Positions 47,797 through 57,141 are shown, counted from the first letter of the stretch. The stretch: 64,000 bases of DNA from Gammaproteobacteria bacterium (GCA_024234975.1 JACKNH010000005.1:186001-250000); one strand, 5' to 3'. A program made the numbers and translations. Notes: generated from the letters alone by a model not told the origin.

Positions 47797-48902
47797 GACT
47801 GTTACTGCTGGCGCCGGAGATCGCGCCACCGTGGACGGAAGGCCGCAAACGCTTCGTCATCGATCTGGCCAATGCTTTGAAACGCCAGCAGCATGAGGTC
47901 ACCCTGCTCGTCAGCGGCGATCCGACCGCCGCGATGCCAGCGGATGTCGACGCTATTGTTCTGCCCGCCCACGGCCGCATCTCGCGCTTGCTGGGTCCGG
48001 GGCGGAACCTGCCGCGGGTAGCCGCGCGGATGCTGCCGGACTGCGTCATCAATTTTCCTTACGGCACTTTCAGTGGCCTGCACCATTGGCCATCCCGTGG
48101 CTATATGCGCTGGATTGATCGTCTGTGCGTCCGCATCGGCGTGCCCTGCCTGACAGTGCTGTATTCCATCGATCAGCATACCCGTCCCGGGTCACTAGCC
48201 GGCTGGGCGCGCAACCTGGTGACGGGGCCGTTGCCCCACTGGCGCGGACCATCGGTGCCGCTGGGGCGCGACGTTTCACACTGGCCGCAGCGGTTGCAGC
48301 CCGCCGGCACAGGCAGAAGCCTGCTGTTTCTCGCCGGTATGTGGCAACCCACGCGCGAACGGTTCGACCATGTGCTGGATGTCCGCGGGTTAAGGGTACT
48401 GTTACGTGCCGGAGAAAAATTGGCAGAGCAGGGCGTGACGCTGAAAGTCGCTGCGCCATTGTTCGCCGATGCGCAATGTCGGCAATGGTTGAACGCGCAT
48501 CCGGACAATACCTGGCCGGAACACACTATGAGCCTGGCTGATACCGTGGAGGTGCCCGCGGTTTTTCATGCTGCAGATGTGTTCGTGTTTCCCTACGCCG
48601 AGGACATCACGCAATTCACGCCGACCTCGGTGGTCGAGAGCATGCTGGCTGGCACACCCGTGGTCATGAGTGATCTGCCGTTCCTGCGCCAGCTGGGACC
48701 GACGAAAATTGCGCGCCGATTTGCACCTGACGACGCGCTGGCCCTGGCTGATGAAGTCTTGAAGGTGCTGGATACACCGGGGTTGGCAGTTCAGCAGTCA
48801 GCCATTGCCAAAGCACACGCCCATCAAGCGTGGGACATCGATACTTCGGCGAAAGCTTTATTGGCGGTTGCCAGCGAGCTCGCCGCGCAGCAACGCACGT
48901 AA
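47793..48902 (+). CDS. GT4-like glycosyltransferase
   Basis: This 369-aa protein has an N-terminal opening LLLLAPEIAPPWTEG as in GT-B enzymes, and a C-terminal half with DVFVFPYAEDITQFTPTSVVESMLAGTPVVMSD (given here only as its key region, about 260-292) that fits the GT4 nucleotide-sugar site. It is coupled to the methyltransferase by an ATGA overlap. The last 45 nt overlap the end of the opposing flippase-like gene. Its glycan is unknown. Confidence 0.78.
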   Translation: MRLLLLAPEIAPPWTEGRKRFVIDLANALKRQQHEVTLLVSGDPTAAMPADVDAIVLPAHGRISRLLGPGRNLPRVAARMLPDCVINFPYGTFSGLHHWPSRGYMRWIDRLCVRIGVPCLTVLYSIDQHTRPGSLAGWARNLVTGPLPHWRGPSVPLGRDVSHWPQRLQPAGTGRSLLFLAGMWQPTRERFDHVLDVRGLRVLLRAGEKLAEQGVTLKVAAPLFADAQCRQWLNAHPDNTWPEHTMSLADTVEVPAVFHAADVFVFPYAEDITQFTPTSVVESMLAGTPVVMSDLPFLRQLGPTKIARRFAPDDALALADEVLKVLDTPGLAVQQSAIAKAHAHQAWDIDTSAKALLAVASELAAQQRT

Positions 48903-49766
48903 GGATGCCAGGCGGAACGGATTCATGCCGAGATGATGTCCGCCAGCAGACCCGATCAACGCGGCGGCGGCGATGGTCAATACCCGGTTCAACACGGCTA
49001 CCAGCACGGCAATCGAAACCGGCACGCCGAGTTGCGTGAGACCGCCCACCATCACCGCGTCATAGCCACCCAGGCCCATCGGCGTGAAACTCAATAATCC
49101 GGCCAGTATCGCGAAGGCGGTCAGTGCGGTGATGTCCACCACCGCCAGTGAATAACCCAGCGCTACCAGCATTGCGAAATGTCGGGCAAGCTGGCTGAGA
49201 ATGTCCACGGTCACGATCGCGGCCATGATGCCCATCCGCGCCGGCGTGAATCGTTCAATGATGCCTGCGATGCGTCCGCGCCAATCACCGGCAGTGAGTC
49301 GTCGCCGTACTCTCAACAGCACGAGCACAGCCACCGCGGCGCCCGCCAGCGCCAGCGGCAACAGTACAGCCACCGGCAATTCCGGCAAGTCGACACGACG
49401 GGTCAACAGGCTGAACCCCGCTATCCCCGCGAGCAGCCACAGTCCGTAGTACAACATGGCGTCCAACGTCATCGCGCTGGTCAGGTCCGGCAGCGAAAGC
49501 TTCAGCTTGCGGTTGAGGAAGTAGATACGCAGGGGCAGCCCGAGCTTGAAGGGAAAAACGTAACTGACCAGCGCGGTAAAACCGAACACACTCAACCAGG
49601 TCCTGAAGCGGGCGGCGGCGGGAAACAGCGTGGTCCACCGCGCGGGTTCGGCAAGGTAGTGCAGAATGACGCAGACGAAGGCGAGCGCCAGCCAACCGTA
49701 TTGCGCTGGCGACATCTGCAACAGCGCCGCGCCGATCGCCGAGTCGCCTTCAGCCACCGACACCAT
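48858..49766 (-). CDS. Flippase-like integral membrane protein (LPG synthase TM/AglD family)
   Basis: This 302-aa protein is almost wholly hydrophobic with about eight membrane helices. It carries the family features FPFKLGLPLRIYFL near residue 71 and the glycine-rich SFTPMGLGGYDAVMVG near 236. Members of this lysylphosphatidylglycerol-synthase-TM or UPF0104 family are encoded in glycan loci and are thought to move or modify lipid-linked substrates; activity is not proven for most. It overlaps the methyltransferase upstream by 17 nt and the convergent glycosyltransferase by 45 nt. Confidence 0.78.
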   Translation of the reverse strand: MVSVAEGDSAIGAALLQMSPAQYGWLALAFVCVILHYLAEPARWTTLFPAAARFRTWLSVFGFTALVSYVFPFKLGLPLRIYFLNRKLKLSLPDLTSAMTLDAMLYYGLWLLAGIAGFSLLTRRVDLPELPVAVLLPLALAGAAVAVLVLLRVRRRLTAGDWRGRIAGIIERFTPARMGIMAAIVTVDILSQLARHFAMLVALGYSLAVVDITALTAFAILAGLLSFTPMGLGGYDAVMVGGLTQLGVPVSIAVLVAVLNRVLTIAAAALIGSAGGHHLGMNPFRLASLRALLRGELAGNRQ

Positions 49767-50544
49767 CTCCCGCGGAACGCAGAACGAGGTAGCGGTGCAA
49801 TGAATATCTCTTGTGCACGGGCAGGTGGCGATCCAGCCAGCCTGCGAGGTCCAATAAAAGTTTGCTTGTGAGATGCCAGCGGCGTAACCAGAGGGTCATT
49901 GGCAATACCGCCGACAGCCATGGCATGGCGCCCGATTTGAATGCCTGGTCGCCGGCCAGCGCGTGGAATCGTTCCAACGTGAAGCCATCGCCACCAGTCG
50001 CCGTCGCCCGCCCGCCCGCCTTGCGCGCGGCGGCGAGATATTCCGCGCCCGGGTCCACGACGAGTATCACGCCACCGGGTTTCAGCAGTGCCAACAGCCG
50101 TTCCACCGCTGCGTGGCACTCATCCGTCGGCAGGTACATCAGAACAGTCACCGCGAGGACTGCATCGAAACTTGCCGCTGGAAACGGCGGTGCCGCGGCG
50201 CTGGCGCATACCGCGGGACGTCCCACCTGTTGTTCGTACAGTGCGCAAAACGCCGGGGCAAAGTCGAGCCCGGTCAACACCACGTCGGCTCGCATCTGTT
50301 GGATGCTCTTGCTGAGCCGGCCATATCCGCAACCCAGATCCAGGATGCTGGCGCCGTGGGGCAGGCAGGGCAGGACTTCACGCTGGATGATCCATTGATG
50401 CCAATGGTCGATGGCCTGATTGGCCAGTTCCGGCAGACGCGCCAGCAGTACCGACCCAAGCTGCGCACCGTGGTCGTTCGCGCGTTCCTGCCAGATCTCA
50501 CGCAATGCAGACTGGCTGTCGTCCGCGGCGGGACCTTCAGTCAT
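49750..50544 (-). CDS. Class I SAM-dependent methyltransferase
   Basis: This 264-aa protein has a Rossmann methyltransferase domain with motif I ILDLGCGYGRLSKS near residue 70, LDFAP after strand 2 and LKPGGVILVVD near 155. ATG 50544 is used; a GTG two codons earlier is possible. It lies 12 nt after the DegT aminotransferase and overlaps the flippase-like gene. The context suggests methylation of an amino sugar or lipid-linked glycan, but the substrate cannot be read from sequence. Confidence 0.8.
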   Translation of the reverse strand: MTEGPAADDSQSALREIWQERANDHGAQLGSVLLARLPELANQAIDHWHQWIIQREVLPCLPHGASILDLGCGYGRLSKSIQQMRADVVLTGLDFAPAFCALYEQQVGRPAVCASAAAPPFPAASFDAVLAVTVLMYLPTDECHAAVERLLALLKPGGVILVVDPGAEYLAAARKAGGRATATGGDGFTLERFHALAGDQAFKSGAMPWLSAVLPMTLWLRRWHLTSKLLLDLAGWLDRHLPVHKRYSLHRYLVLRSAGDGVGG

Positions 50545-50556
50545 CGGCACTGAACC

Positions 50557-51708
50557 TCAACCCAGCAACTCCCGCACGGCGTCAATCACATCGCTGACGT
50601 CGTCATCAGTGAGCGCGGCCGATATCGGCAGGCTGACCGTACTGCGCCCGATTGCGGTGGCGACGGGAAAGTCCTGCGTGCGCCAACCGAATCGCTGCTG
50701 GTAGAAGGGGTGCTCCGGGATCGCGAGGTAATGGACGCCGGTACCGATCTTGCGCTGATTCATTGCTTGCAGGAATTCATCGCGGGAAATCGGCGCCGCG
50801 GGTTGCAGACAGACTGAATACAGGTGATAGGCATGGCGCAGACCGGGCGCCGGATCGGCAGGCAGCAGCAACGGCAGGTCGCCGAACGCACTCTGGTATC
50901 GCTGCCAGATGTGCTGGCGGCGCTGCCAGTTTTCTTCCAGACGCGCCAGTTGATGGATGCCGATGGCCGCCTGGATATCCATCATGTTGTATTTGAAGCC
51001 GCATTCCTCGACGAAGTAATGCTTGTAGCCCTTGTCGCTGAAGCGTTGCCAGGCGTCGGCGGACAAGCCATGCAGGGCCAGCCGGCGAACGCGGGCAATG
51101 CGATCGGTATCGCGCGCGATGACCATTCCGCCTTCACCGGTCACCATGTTCTTGGTGACGTAAAAGCTGAAGCAGCCGAAGTCGCCCAGCGTGCCGGCCT
51201 TGCGGCCGTGATACTCGGTTTCGATGGCATGCGCGCAATCCTCAATCACGCGCAGATCGTGCCGGACGGCGATCTCCAGCAGTGCGTCCATGTCACAGGG
51301 ATAGCCTGCGAAGTGCACTGGCAGTATCGCCTTGGTCCGCGGCGTCACCGCGGCGGCAACCGCTGCCGGATCGATGTTTCGCGTACGGGGATCGATATCC
51401 ACCGGAACCGGCGTGGCGCCGGCATGAATGATGGCGTTGACGGTAGCGCAGAAGGTCATTGCCGTGGTGATCACTTCGTCACCCGGCTTGAGATCACAGG
51501 CGACCATGCTCAGATGGAGCGCGGCCGTGCACGAATTCACCGCAGCGGTCTGTGCCGGGGTGATGCCCTTGTACTCGGCGAACGCTTGTTCGAAGCGGGC
51601 CACCTTGGGCCCGGTGCCCAGCCAGCGCGAGCGCAGCGTCGCCGTGACTTCGTCGATTTCCGCGTCACTGATCTGTGGCGCACCGAATACCAGAAAATTG
51701 TCGCGCAT
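50557..51708 (-). CDS. DegT/DnrJ/EryC1/StrS-family sugar aminotransferase
   Basis: This PLP enzyme (383 aa) belongs to the family that converts nucleotide-linked keto-sugars to amino sugars. The PLP-lysine region is FSFYVTKNMVTGEGG, with the cofactor-stacking stretch VIEDCAHAIE before it. ATG 51708 gives the family N-terminus MRDNFLVFGAP; an upstream TTG is unlikely. It leads a minus-strand operon with a methyltransferase and the flippase-like gene, so it probably supplies an amino sugar for surface glycan. ArnB-like 4-amino-arabinose synthesis is less likely, as no other arn genes are present. Confidence 0.85.
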   Translation of the reverse strand: MRDNFLVFGAPQISDAEIDEVTATLRSRWLGTGPKVARFEQAFAEYKGITPAQTAAVNSCTAALHLSMVACDLKPGDEVITTAMTFCATVNAIIHAGATPVPVDIDPRTRNIDPAAVAAAVTPRTKAILPVHFAGYPCDMDALLEIAVRHDLRVIEDCAHAIETEYHGRKAGTLGDFGCFSFYVTKNMVTGEGGMVIARDTDRIARVRRLALHGLSADAWQRFSDKGYKHYFVEECGFKYNMMDIQAAIGIHQLARLEENWQRRQHIWQRYQSAFGDLPLLLPADPAPGLRHAYHLYSVCLQPAAPISRDEFLQAMNQRKIGTGVHYLAIPEHPFYQQRFGWRTQDFPVATAIGRSTVSLPISAALTDDDVSDVIDAVRELLG

Positions 51709-51862
51709 GACCTCAAGGTCTCCCGATGATGACTGTGGCAGCGCCAATTTAGTGATGACGAGTGGCCTGCAGCATCATCCGCCGCCGGCACGCCATCCTG
51801 CGCAACCTGCTCCGGGCTTTATCGGCGCGGCGACCAGCGCTGTTGAGCGCCCGGGCTTCCGT

Positions 51863-52642
51863 TCAGGGCGCGGTTGCCACCGAATTGCGGATTGCCTCGC
51901 ACAGGTGCGGGTTGCCGGCGACGAGCGCTCCGGTAGCCAGGTAATCGTCCTTGCCCTGCGGCGTGGTAACAATGCCGCCCGCTTCCTGGATCAACAGTAC
52001 GCCCGCGGCGATATCCCAACTGCTCAACCCGAACTCCCAGAACCCGTCCAATCGCCCGCAGGCGACATACGATAAGTCGATCGCCGCTGACCCGGCACGG
52101 CGGATGCCGGAGGTCTCCAGCGACAGCCGATTGAAGCTGCCGAGGTAATTCCTGAACAGTTTTTCGTCGCGGACCGGGAAACCGGTGCCGAGCAATGCCC
52201 GCTCGAGTTTGCGCTGGCCGGAGACGCGGATTTTACGGTTGTTGAGCTGCGCGCCGCTGCCGCGGGTGGCGGTGAACAACTCATCGCGGTTCGGATCGTA
52301 GACCACGGCCTGCTGCAGAATCCCGCGTTCAGCCAGGGCGATGGATACCGCGTAAACCGGGAAACCGTGCAGGAAATTGGTAGTGCCATCGAGGGGATCA
52401 ATAATCCACACACGTTCGGAATCGCCAATCGCGCCCGACTCTTCGCCCAGGAAGGCGTCGCCGGGGTAGGCCGTACGCAACGTGTCTATAATCACGGCCT
52501 CGGCGTCGCGGTCCACTTTGGTGACAAAGTCCTGGCGCCCCTTGAGTTCGGCGCTGACCGTATCGACCCGCGCGGATGCGCGCAGGATGAGGTCGCCGGC
52601 GCGGCGTGCCGCGCGGATGGCGATATTCAAATTTGGATGCAT
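51863..52642 (-). CDS. suhB: Inositol-1-monophosphatase SuhB
   Basis: SuhB is a Mg-dependent phosphatase that also joins Nus factors in rRNA antitermination in E. coli. It is 259 aa from ATG 52642. Metal-site residues are E67 (EES), D82 and D85 in WIIDPLDGTTN, and the later SSWDIAAG segment. It is divergent from trmJ across 73 nt, a common gammaproteobacterial pair. Confidence 0.94.
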   Translation of the reverse strand: MHPNLNIAIRAARRAGDLILRASARVDTVSAELKGRQDFVTKVDRDAEAVIIDTLRTAYPGDAFLGEESGAIGDSERVWIIDPLDGTTNFLHGFPVYAVSIALAERGILQQAVVYDPNRDELFTATRGSGAQLNNRKIRVSGQRKLERALLGTGFPVRDEKLFRNYLGSFNRLSLETSGIRRAGSAAIDLSYVACGRLDGFWEFGLSSWDIAAGVLLIQEAGGIVTTPQGKDDYLATGALVAGNPHLCEAIRNSVATAP

Positions 52643-52715
52643 TGGCTGCCCGGTTGCGATTGCAAGCCCGCAATTGTACCGGAGTCGGCCAGACGATGAA
52701 CGTTGGAGGCGGAAG

Positions 52716-53438
52716 GTGTCGGCGTTGGACCGGTTTTCGATTGTATTGGTGGGTACCACTCATCCCGGCAACATCGGCGCCGCGGCCAGGGCCATGAAAA
52801 CCATGGGGCTGACGCGCCTGAAGCTGGTGAACCCGGCACATTTTCCCAGTGCTGAGGCTACCGCCCGGGCATCCGGCGCGGACGATGTTCTCGCCCGCTG
52901 CGAGGTATTCGATTCCCTGGCCGACGCCTTGGCCGATGTGCGCTGGGCTGTCGCAACGACGGCGCGCGATCGTGAACTGCAGTGGCCGCAATACACGCCT
53001 CGCCGGTTCGCCGAGCACAGCTTTGCCGAACTGCCCGGCGTGGACGTGGCGGTGGTGTTCGGCCGCGAAAGTTCAGGGCTATCCAATGACGAGTTGAACC
53101 TGTGCAACGCCGCGCTGCGCATTCCCGCCAACCCGCAGTACAGCTCGCTCAACCTCGCAATGGCGGTCCAGCTGGTGGCCTACGAGCTGTCACAGAATGC
53201 CCCGACGCAGGCGGCGCCGCCGGCCAGCGTCGATCCGCTGGCCACGCAGATCGAACTCGGACGATTGAACGAACATCTGCTGTCGGTGATGGCGCAGGTC
53301 GGCTACTACGATCCGGAACGCCCGAAGATGCTGGTCAAGCGGTTGCGCCGCATGCTGGCCAAGGCCGGTCTGACCACCAGCGAAGTGCGTATTCTGCGCG
53401 GCCTGCTGACTGCCGTAAGCGCCCGGAATGAATCCTGA
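52716..53438 (+). CDS. trmJ: tRNA (cytidine/uridine-2'-O-)-methyltransferase TrmJ
   Basis: TrmJ is a SPOUT methyltransferase that modifies the ribose of nucleotide 32 in tRNA. GTG 52716 is chosen because GGAGG at 52705-52709 lies 6 nt upstream. The product is 240 aa with the three SPOUT motifs: VGTTHPGNIGAAARAM, VFGRESSGLSNDEL and IPANPQYSSLNLAMAVQ. The frame is open further upstream, but across suhB antisense sequence with no similarity. Confidence 0.94.
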   Translation: MSALDRFSIVLVGTTHPGNIGAAARAMKTMGLTRLKLVNPAHFPSAEATARASGADDVLARCEVFDSLADALADVRWAVATTARDRELQWPQYTPRRFAEHSFAELPGVDVAVVFGRESSGLSNDELNLCNAALRIPANPQYSSLNLAMAVQLVAYELSQNAPTQAAPPASVDPLATQIELGRLNEHLLSVMAQVGYYDPERPKMLVKRLRRMLAKAGLTTSEVRILRGLLTAVSARNES

Positions 53439-53490
53439 GACGCGCTCTATCTTATTGACTTTAAAGCTTGTTTCGCATAGCGTCGCGGCC

Positions 53491-54576
53491 ATGTCCAGCC
53501 GATTCCCAAAGTACTTCATGGCCTTCGGGCTGCTTGTCGCGGCCACTGTCTGCGATGCGGTCCAGGTCACTGATCTCTACCAGGCCAGCGCGCCCATAGT
53601 TGATAGGTCAGACGAATCCCGGCGTGCCGGCATGCGTCAGGCCATGGCGCAGGTTTTGGTGAAACTGACCGGGGATCCAGCCGCCGCCGGCGCACCGGAG
53701 ACGTTGGCCCTGCGCAATGGCGCCGAGCGCTACGTCCAGCAGTTCTCCTACGAAATGAAAGCAGTGTCGGTGGCGGTAAACCCGACCGGCCAGCAGACCT
53801 ACCTGAACGCCGTGTTCGACCAGGCAACGCTGACCGCCGCCATCCGCGAAGCGGGCCTGCCCATCTGGGGCCGCGAGCGGCCCGGCACACTGGTCTGGCT
53901 GGCGGTGGTGAATGGGGAGGGTGAGCGCCAGTATCTGGGCAGTGACGAGTCCGGTCCCGTACGCGAAGCGCTGGATGAAGCCGCGCGCGACCGCGGAATT
54001 CCGTTACTGTTGCCGCTGCTGGACATTGAAGAACGCGCCGCCCTGCAAGACGACCTGCCGGATTTTGCCCTGCTGTCCGAGCCCTATGCGGCTGACGCGG
54101 TGCTGGTGGTTGAAGTCAAAGCCGTAACGGCATTTCTTGGCGGACCGGCAACACCTGACGAGCTCTATGACAGCCAGTGGCGGTTCGTATTGGCGGACGA
54201 GGATAAGGAACGGAATCAGGATATACATTGGGAGATGGTGCAAGCCACATTGCCTGTCTCGATGGCCGGGGCGGTGGAACGGGTGGCCAATGAACTTGCG
54301 CTACGCTACGTGGATGGCGATGCCCAGCGCACCGAAGAGCGCCTGACACTGACCGTGATAGACGTGTCCGACGTCGACCATTACGCCCGCACCGTACGTT
54401 ATCTCGAAAATCTGGACATCGTCACCGCCGTTGCCATCAACGCCATGAGCGACAAGGGGCTGGAAATCCAGGTGGCAGTCCGTGGCGGGTTGCCACTGCT
54501 GCAGCAGACTGTCGAATTCGGCAGTGTCTTGCGTAGTGTTGAAGAACAACCAGGAACGTTCAGAGTATTGCCATGA
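53491..54576 (+). CDS. DUF2066 domain protein, exported
   Basis: This 361-aa protein starts with a likely signal peptide (MSSRFPKYFMAFGLLVAATVCDA), so it is probably periplasmic or envelope-attached. Its body matches the DUF2066 family seen before perM and hda in many gammaproteobacteria; no enzymatic motif is evident. Starts at 53428 (overlapping trmJ) or 53518 are alternatives; 53491 best frames the signal. The stop overlaps the perM start (ATGA). Function is unknown. Confidence 0.7.
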   Translation: MSSRFPKYFMAFGLLVAATVCDAVQVTDLYQASAPIVDRSDESRRAGMRQAMAQVLVKLTGDPAAAGAPETLALRNGAERYVQQFSYEMKAVSVAVNPTGQQTYLNAVFDQATLTAAIREAGLPIWGRERPGTLVWLAVVNGEGERQYLGSDESGPVREALDEAARDRGIPLLLPLLDIEERAALQDDLPDFALLSEPYAADAVLVVEVKAVTAFLGGPATPDELYDSQWRFVLADEDKERNQDIHWEMVQATLPVSMAGAVERVANELALRYVDGDAQRTEERLTLTVIDVSDVDHYARTVRYLENLDIVTAVAINAMSDKGLEIQVAVRGGLPLLQQTVEFGSVLRSVEEQPGTFRVLP

Positions 54577-55625
54577 TCACTGATTCGCAGAAATGGCTGG
54601 TGCTGGCCGGCATCGTCCTGACCGGCTGGTTGATCTTTCTGCTGCGGCCGGTATTGATGCCGTTCATGGTCGCCGCGCTGCTGGCCTACCTGGGTGACCC
54701 ACTGGTCGACCGGCTGGAACTGCGCAAACTGTCGCGGACGACGTCGGTCCTGGTCGTTTTCATCGCGATGTTTTTTATCGGTCTGCTGATGCTGCTGGTC
54801 ATGATTCCGGTAATGGAACAGCAGATCGTGACGCTGGTGAACAGCGTTCCCAAGGCGATGAACATGTTGCGTGAACAGGTTGCCGTTCATGCCAGCAGGC
54901 TCAACGAATGGGGCCTGGCAGTGGATCTCGACGCCATCCAGGAAACCATCACCTCGCACTGGCAGGAGATCGGCGTCGTCGCCACGGACCTGCTGCGTCA
55001 GCTGACGCGCTCGGGCCAGGTCGTACTGGGTTGGGTCGCTTACCTGCTGCTGGTACCGGTGGTGACTTTCTATCTGCTGCGCGATTGGGATCTGCTGGTC
55101 GCCCGTATCGATGACCTGCTGCCCCGTCGGATCGAACCGACCGTGCGACGGCTGGCCGTCGAATGTGACCAGGTACTGGCGGAGTTCCTGCGCGGCCAGT
55201 TGACGGTGATGCTGGCACTGGCCGCCGTCTACATCGTCGGCTTGTGGGTGGTTGGTCTGGATCTGGCATTCGCCATCGGTTTGATCGCCGGCCTGGTCAG
55301 CTTCGTACCCTATCTGGGCGTCATCATCGGCGTGGTCCTGGCGGCGCTCGCGGCAATCGTGCAGTACCACGATGTCATCCACCTCGTGGGTGCGTTGGTA
55401 GTGTTCGGTATCGGCCAGGTATTGGAAGGCATGGTGTTGTCGCCGCTGCTGGTTGGAGATCGCATCGGGCTGCACCCGGTTGCAGTGATGTTTGCGGTCA
55501 TGGCGGGCGGCCAGTTGTTCGGGTTCGTCGGCGTCCTGTTGGCACTGCCCGTTGCCGCGGTCATCGTCGTCCTGTTGCGTCACGTGCACCAGGGCTACCT
55601 GGACAGCGACTTGTACAAGGTATGA
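54573..55625 (+). CDS. perM: AI-2E family (PerM-like) transporter
   Basis: This 350-aa inner-membrane protein has about seven to eight helices in the AI-2E exporter/PerM family pattern, including the proline- and glycine-rich FVPYLGVIIGVVLA near 242 and VVGLDLAFAIGLIAG before it. Family members include sodium/proton antiporters and autoinducer-2 exporters, and the substrate here is not known. It overlaps DUF2066 and hda by 4 nt each. perM next to hda is a conserved linkage. Confidence 0.85.
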   Translation: MITDSQKWLVLAGIVLTGWLIFLLRPVLMPFMVAALLAYLGDPLVDRLELRKLSRTTSVLVVFIAMFFIGLLMLLVMIPVMEQQIVTLVNSVPKAMNMLREQVAVHASRLNEWGLAVDLDAIQETITSHWQEIGVVATDLLRQLTRSGQVVLGWVAYLLLVPVVTFYLLRDWDLLVARIDDLLPRRIEPTVRRLAVECDQVLAEFLRGQLTVMLALAAVYIVGLWVVGLDLAFAIGLIAGLVSFVPYLGVIIGVVLAALAAIVQYHDVIHLVGALVVFGIGQVLEGMVLSPLLVGDRIGLHPVAVMFAVMAGGQLFGFVGVLLALPVAAVIVVLLRHVHQGYLDSDLYKV

Positions 55626-56332
55626 AGCGGCGCTCTCGCCACGCCCAGATCGCGCTGGGGCTGGCGCTGCCCGGATCCTCCACGTTCGCGGACTATTGGC
55701 CTGGCGCCAATGCCGAATCAATGTTCCATCTGCGGCAAGCTTTGTCGACGCCCGCCTTTCAGCTTGTATACCTGTGGGGGCCGGCCGGCGCGGGTAAAAC
55801 CCATTTGATGCACGCCGCGTGCAATGCTGACGATGAACGTCGCTGCGCCTACCTGCCGCTTGCAGAAGTGCATGAATATGGTCCGGACGTATTGGACAAT
55901 ACCGACGCCCTGGACCTGCTGTGTATCGACGATCTGGACGTGGTTGCCGGGCACGAGGCCTGGGAACACGCACTTTTCGACTGCATCAATCGGATGCGCG
56001 AGCGTGATCGCAAACTGTTGTTCAGCGGCCGCACATCGCTGGCGGTGCTGCCCGTTGCACGTGACGACTTGATCTCCAGGTTGCGGGCGGGCCTCTCGTG
56101 CAGTTTGCAAAGCATCGAGGATACGCGTCTGGCCGAGGCGCTGGCGTTTCTGTGCGCCCGCCGCGGAATGGACATGACGCCGCAGGTCAGTGAATACCTG
56201 TTGCGGCGGATACCCCGCGATATGGCGGCGCTGGTGTACTGGGTTGAACAGCTGGATAAAGCCAGTCTGCAGGCACAGCGGCGTCTGACCGTACCTTTCG
56301 TACGCGAATTACTGGCTACGCTGGAACACTGA
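55622..56332 (+). CDS. hda: DnaA regulatory inactivator Hda
   Basis: Hda is a DnaA-homologous AAA+ protein that, with the loaded beta clamp, triggers ATP hydrolysis by DnaA and limits re-initiation. It is 236 aa from ATG 55622. A clamp-binding-like motif QIALGL is at residues 9-14, Walker A GPAGAGKT at 53-60, and Walker B as LLCIDDLD near 100. It lacks DnaA's C-terminal DNA-binding domain. It is coupled to perM by ATGA. Confidence 0.92.
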   Translation: MKRRSRHAQIALGLALPGSSTFADYWPGANAESMFHLRQALSTPAFQLVYLWGPAGAGKTHLMHAACNADDERRCAYLPLAEVHEYGPDVLDNTDALDLLCIDDLDVVAGHEAWEHALFDCINRMRERDRKLLFSGRTSLAVLPVARDDLISRLRAGLSCSLQSIEDTRLAEALAFLCARRGMDMTPQVSEYLLRRIPRDMAALVYWVEQLDKASLQAQRRLTVPFVRELLATLEH

Positions 56333-56388
56333 CAGCGCCTTCGGGTCTGTCATTCATTCATCAGAGCGCGCACTGCGAGGACGACAAC

Positions 56389-57141
56389 ATGGCTCAACAA
56401 CAACTCGATATCCTGCGCGTCGCCAGCGACCGCGGCATCCACTGGTTGCAGCGCGGCTGGCGCATATTCATGGCCAACCCGGGCATGTGGTTGCTGTACA
56501 TGATCGTCATCATCGGCATCAACCTGGTCTGTGCCGTGGTCCCGCTGGTCGGCGGGTTGCTGGCGGCCTTCGTCAATACGATCATCGGCGCCGGCGCGGT
56601 TTTGATTGCCGCCCGCATCGAGCGCAATGAACCGCACGATGTCGCAGTACTTTTCAGCGGCTTCACCAATGAAACGGTACGCCCGCAGATGCTGACCCTG
56701 GGCGCATTGGCAGCCGGTGCACAGCTGGTCGTGTTCATCGCCGCCCTGGTATTGCTGGGTGGCCATATCGCTACCGCCATGATTACCGGTTCAATGTCTG
56801 CCGGAACATTCGCCGGTGGTTTCATCATCTCCCTGTTGCTGGTGCTCGCCTGTGCCGCGCTGGTGGCGATGGCATTCATCTATGCCAGCCCGCTGGTATT
56901 GATGTATGAAGTGCCGGCGATTGAAGCGATAAAATTGAGCTGGCGGATTTCGGTGGTGAACTTCGTGCCGATGCTGGTCGCCGGAATCATTTTCGGCGTC
57001 CTGGGCGTGCTGGCATCGGTGCTGCTGATCGTTGGCTGGCTGGTCCTGGGACCAGTCACCATCGGTGCGATCTACGCCAGTTTCACCGATACGCTGCGCC
57101 CGTTGGGTGAGCTGGAACTCGGCCCCGCGCACGCGGATTAA
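56389..57141 (+). CDS. BPSS1780-family membrane protein
   Basis: This 250-aa protein has about six membrane helices after an amphipathic N-terminus with the family pattern GIHWLQRGWRIFMANPGMW. It belongs to the BPSS1780 family, of unknown function. A GAGGA-like site lies upstream of the ATG. It follows hda by 56 nt, and its stop codon overlaps the convergent wrbA stop by 4 nt (TTAA). Confidence 0.75.
   Translation: MAQQQLDILRVASDRGIHWLQRGWRIFMANPGMWLLYMIVIIGINLVCAVVPLVGGLLAAFVNTIIGAGAVLIAARIERNEPHDVAVLFSGFTNETVRPQMLTLGALAAGAQLVVFIAALVLLGGHIATAMITGSMSAGTFAGGFIISLLLVLACAALVAMAFIYASPLVLMYEVPAIEAIKLSWRISVVNFVPMLVAGIIFGVLGVLASVLLIVGWLVLGPVTIGAIYASFTDTLRPLGELELGPAHAD

Noticed and set aside
54399..55973. 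A 524-codon open frame antisense to perM and hda
   Set aside because: Its composition is rich in Gln, His, Asp and Arg, as expected for the complement of a membrane-protein gene; it crosses three well-supported genes.
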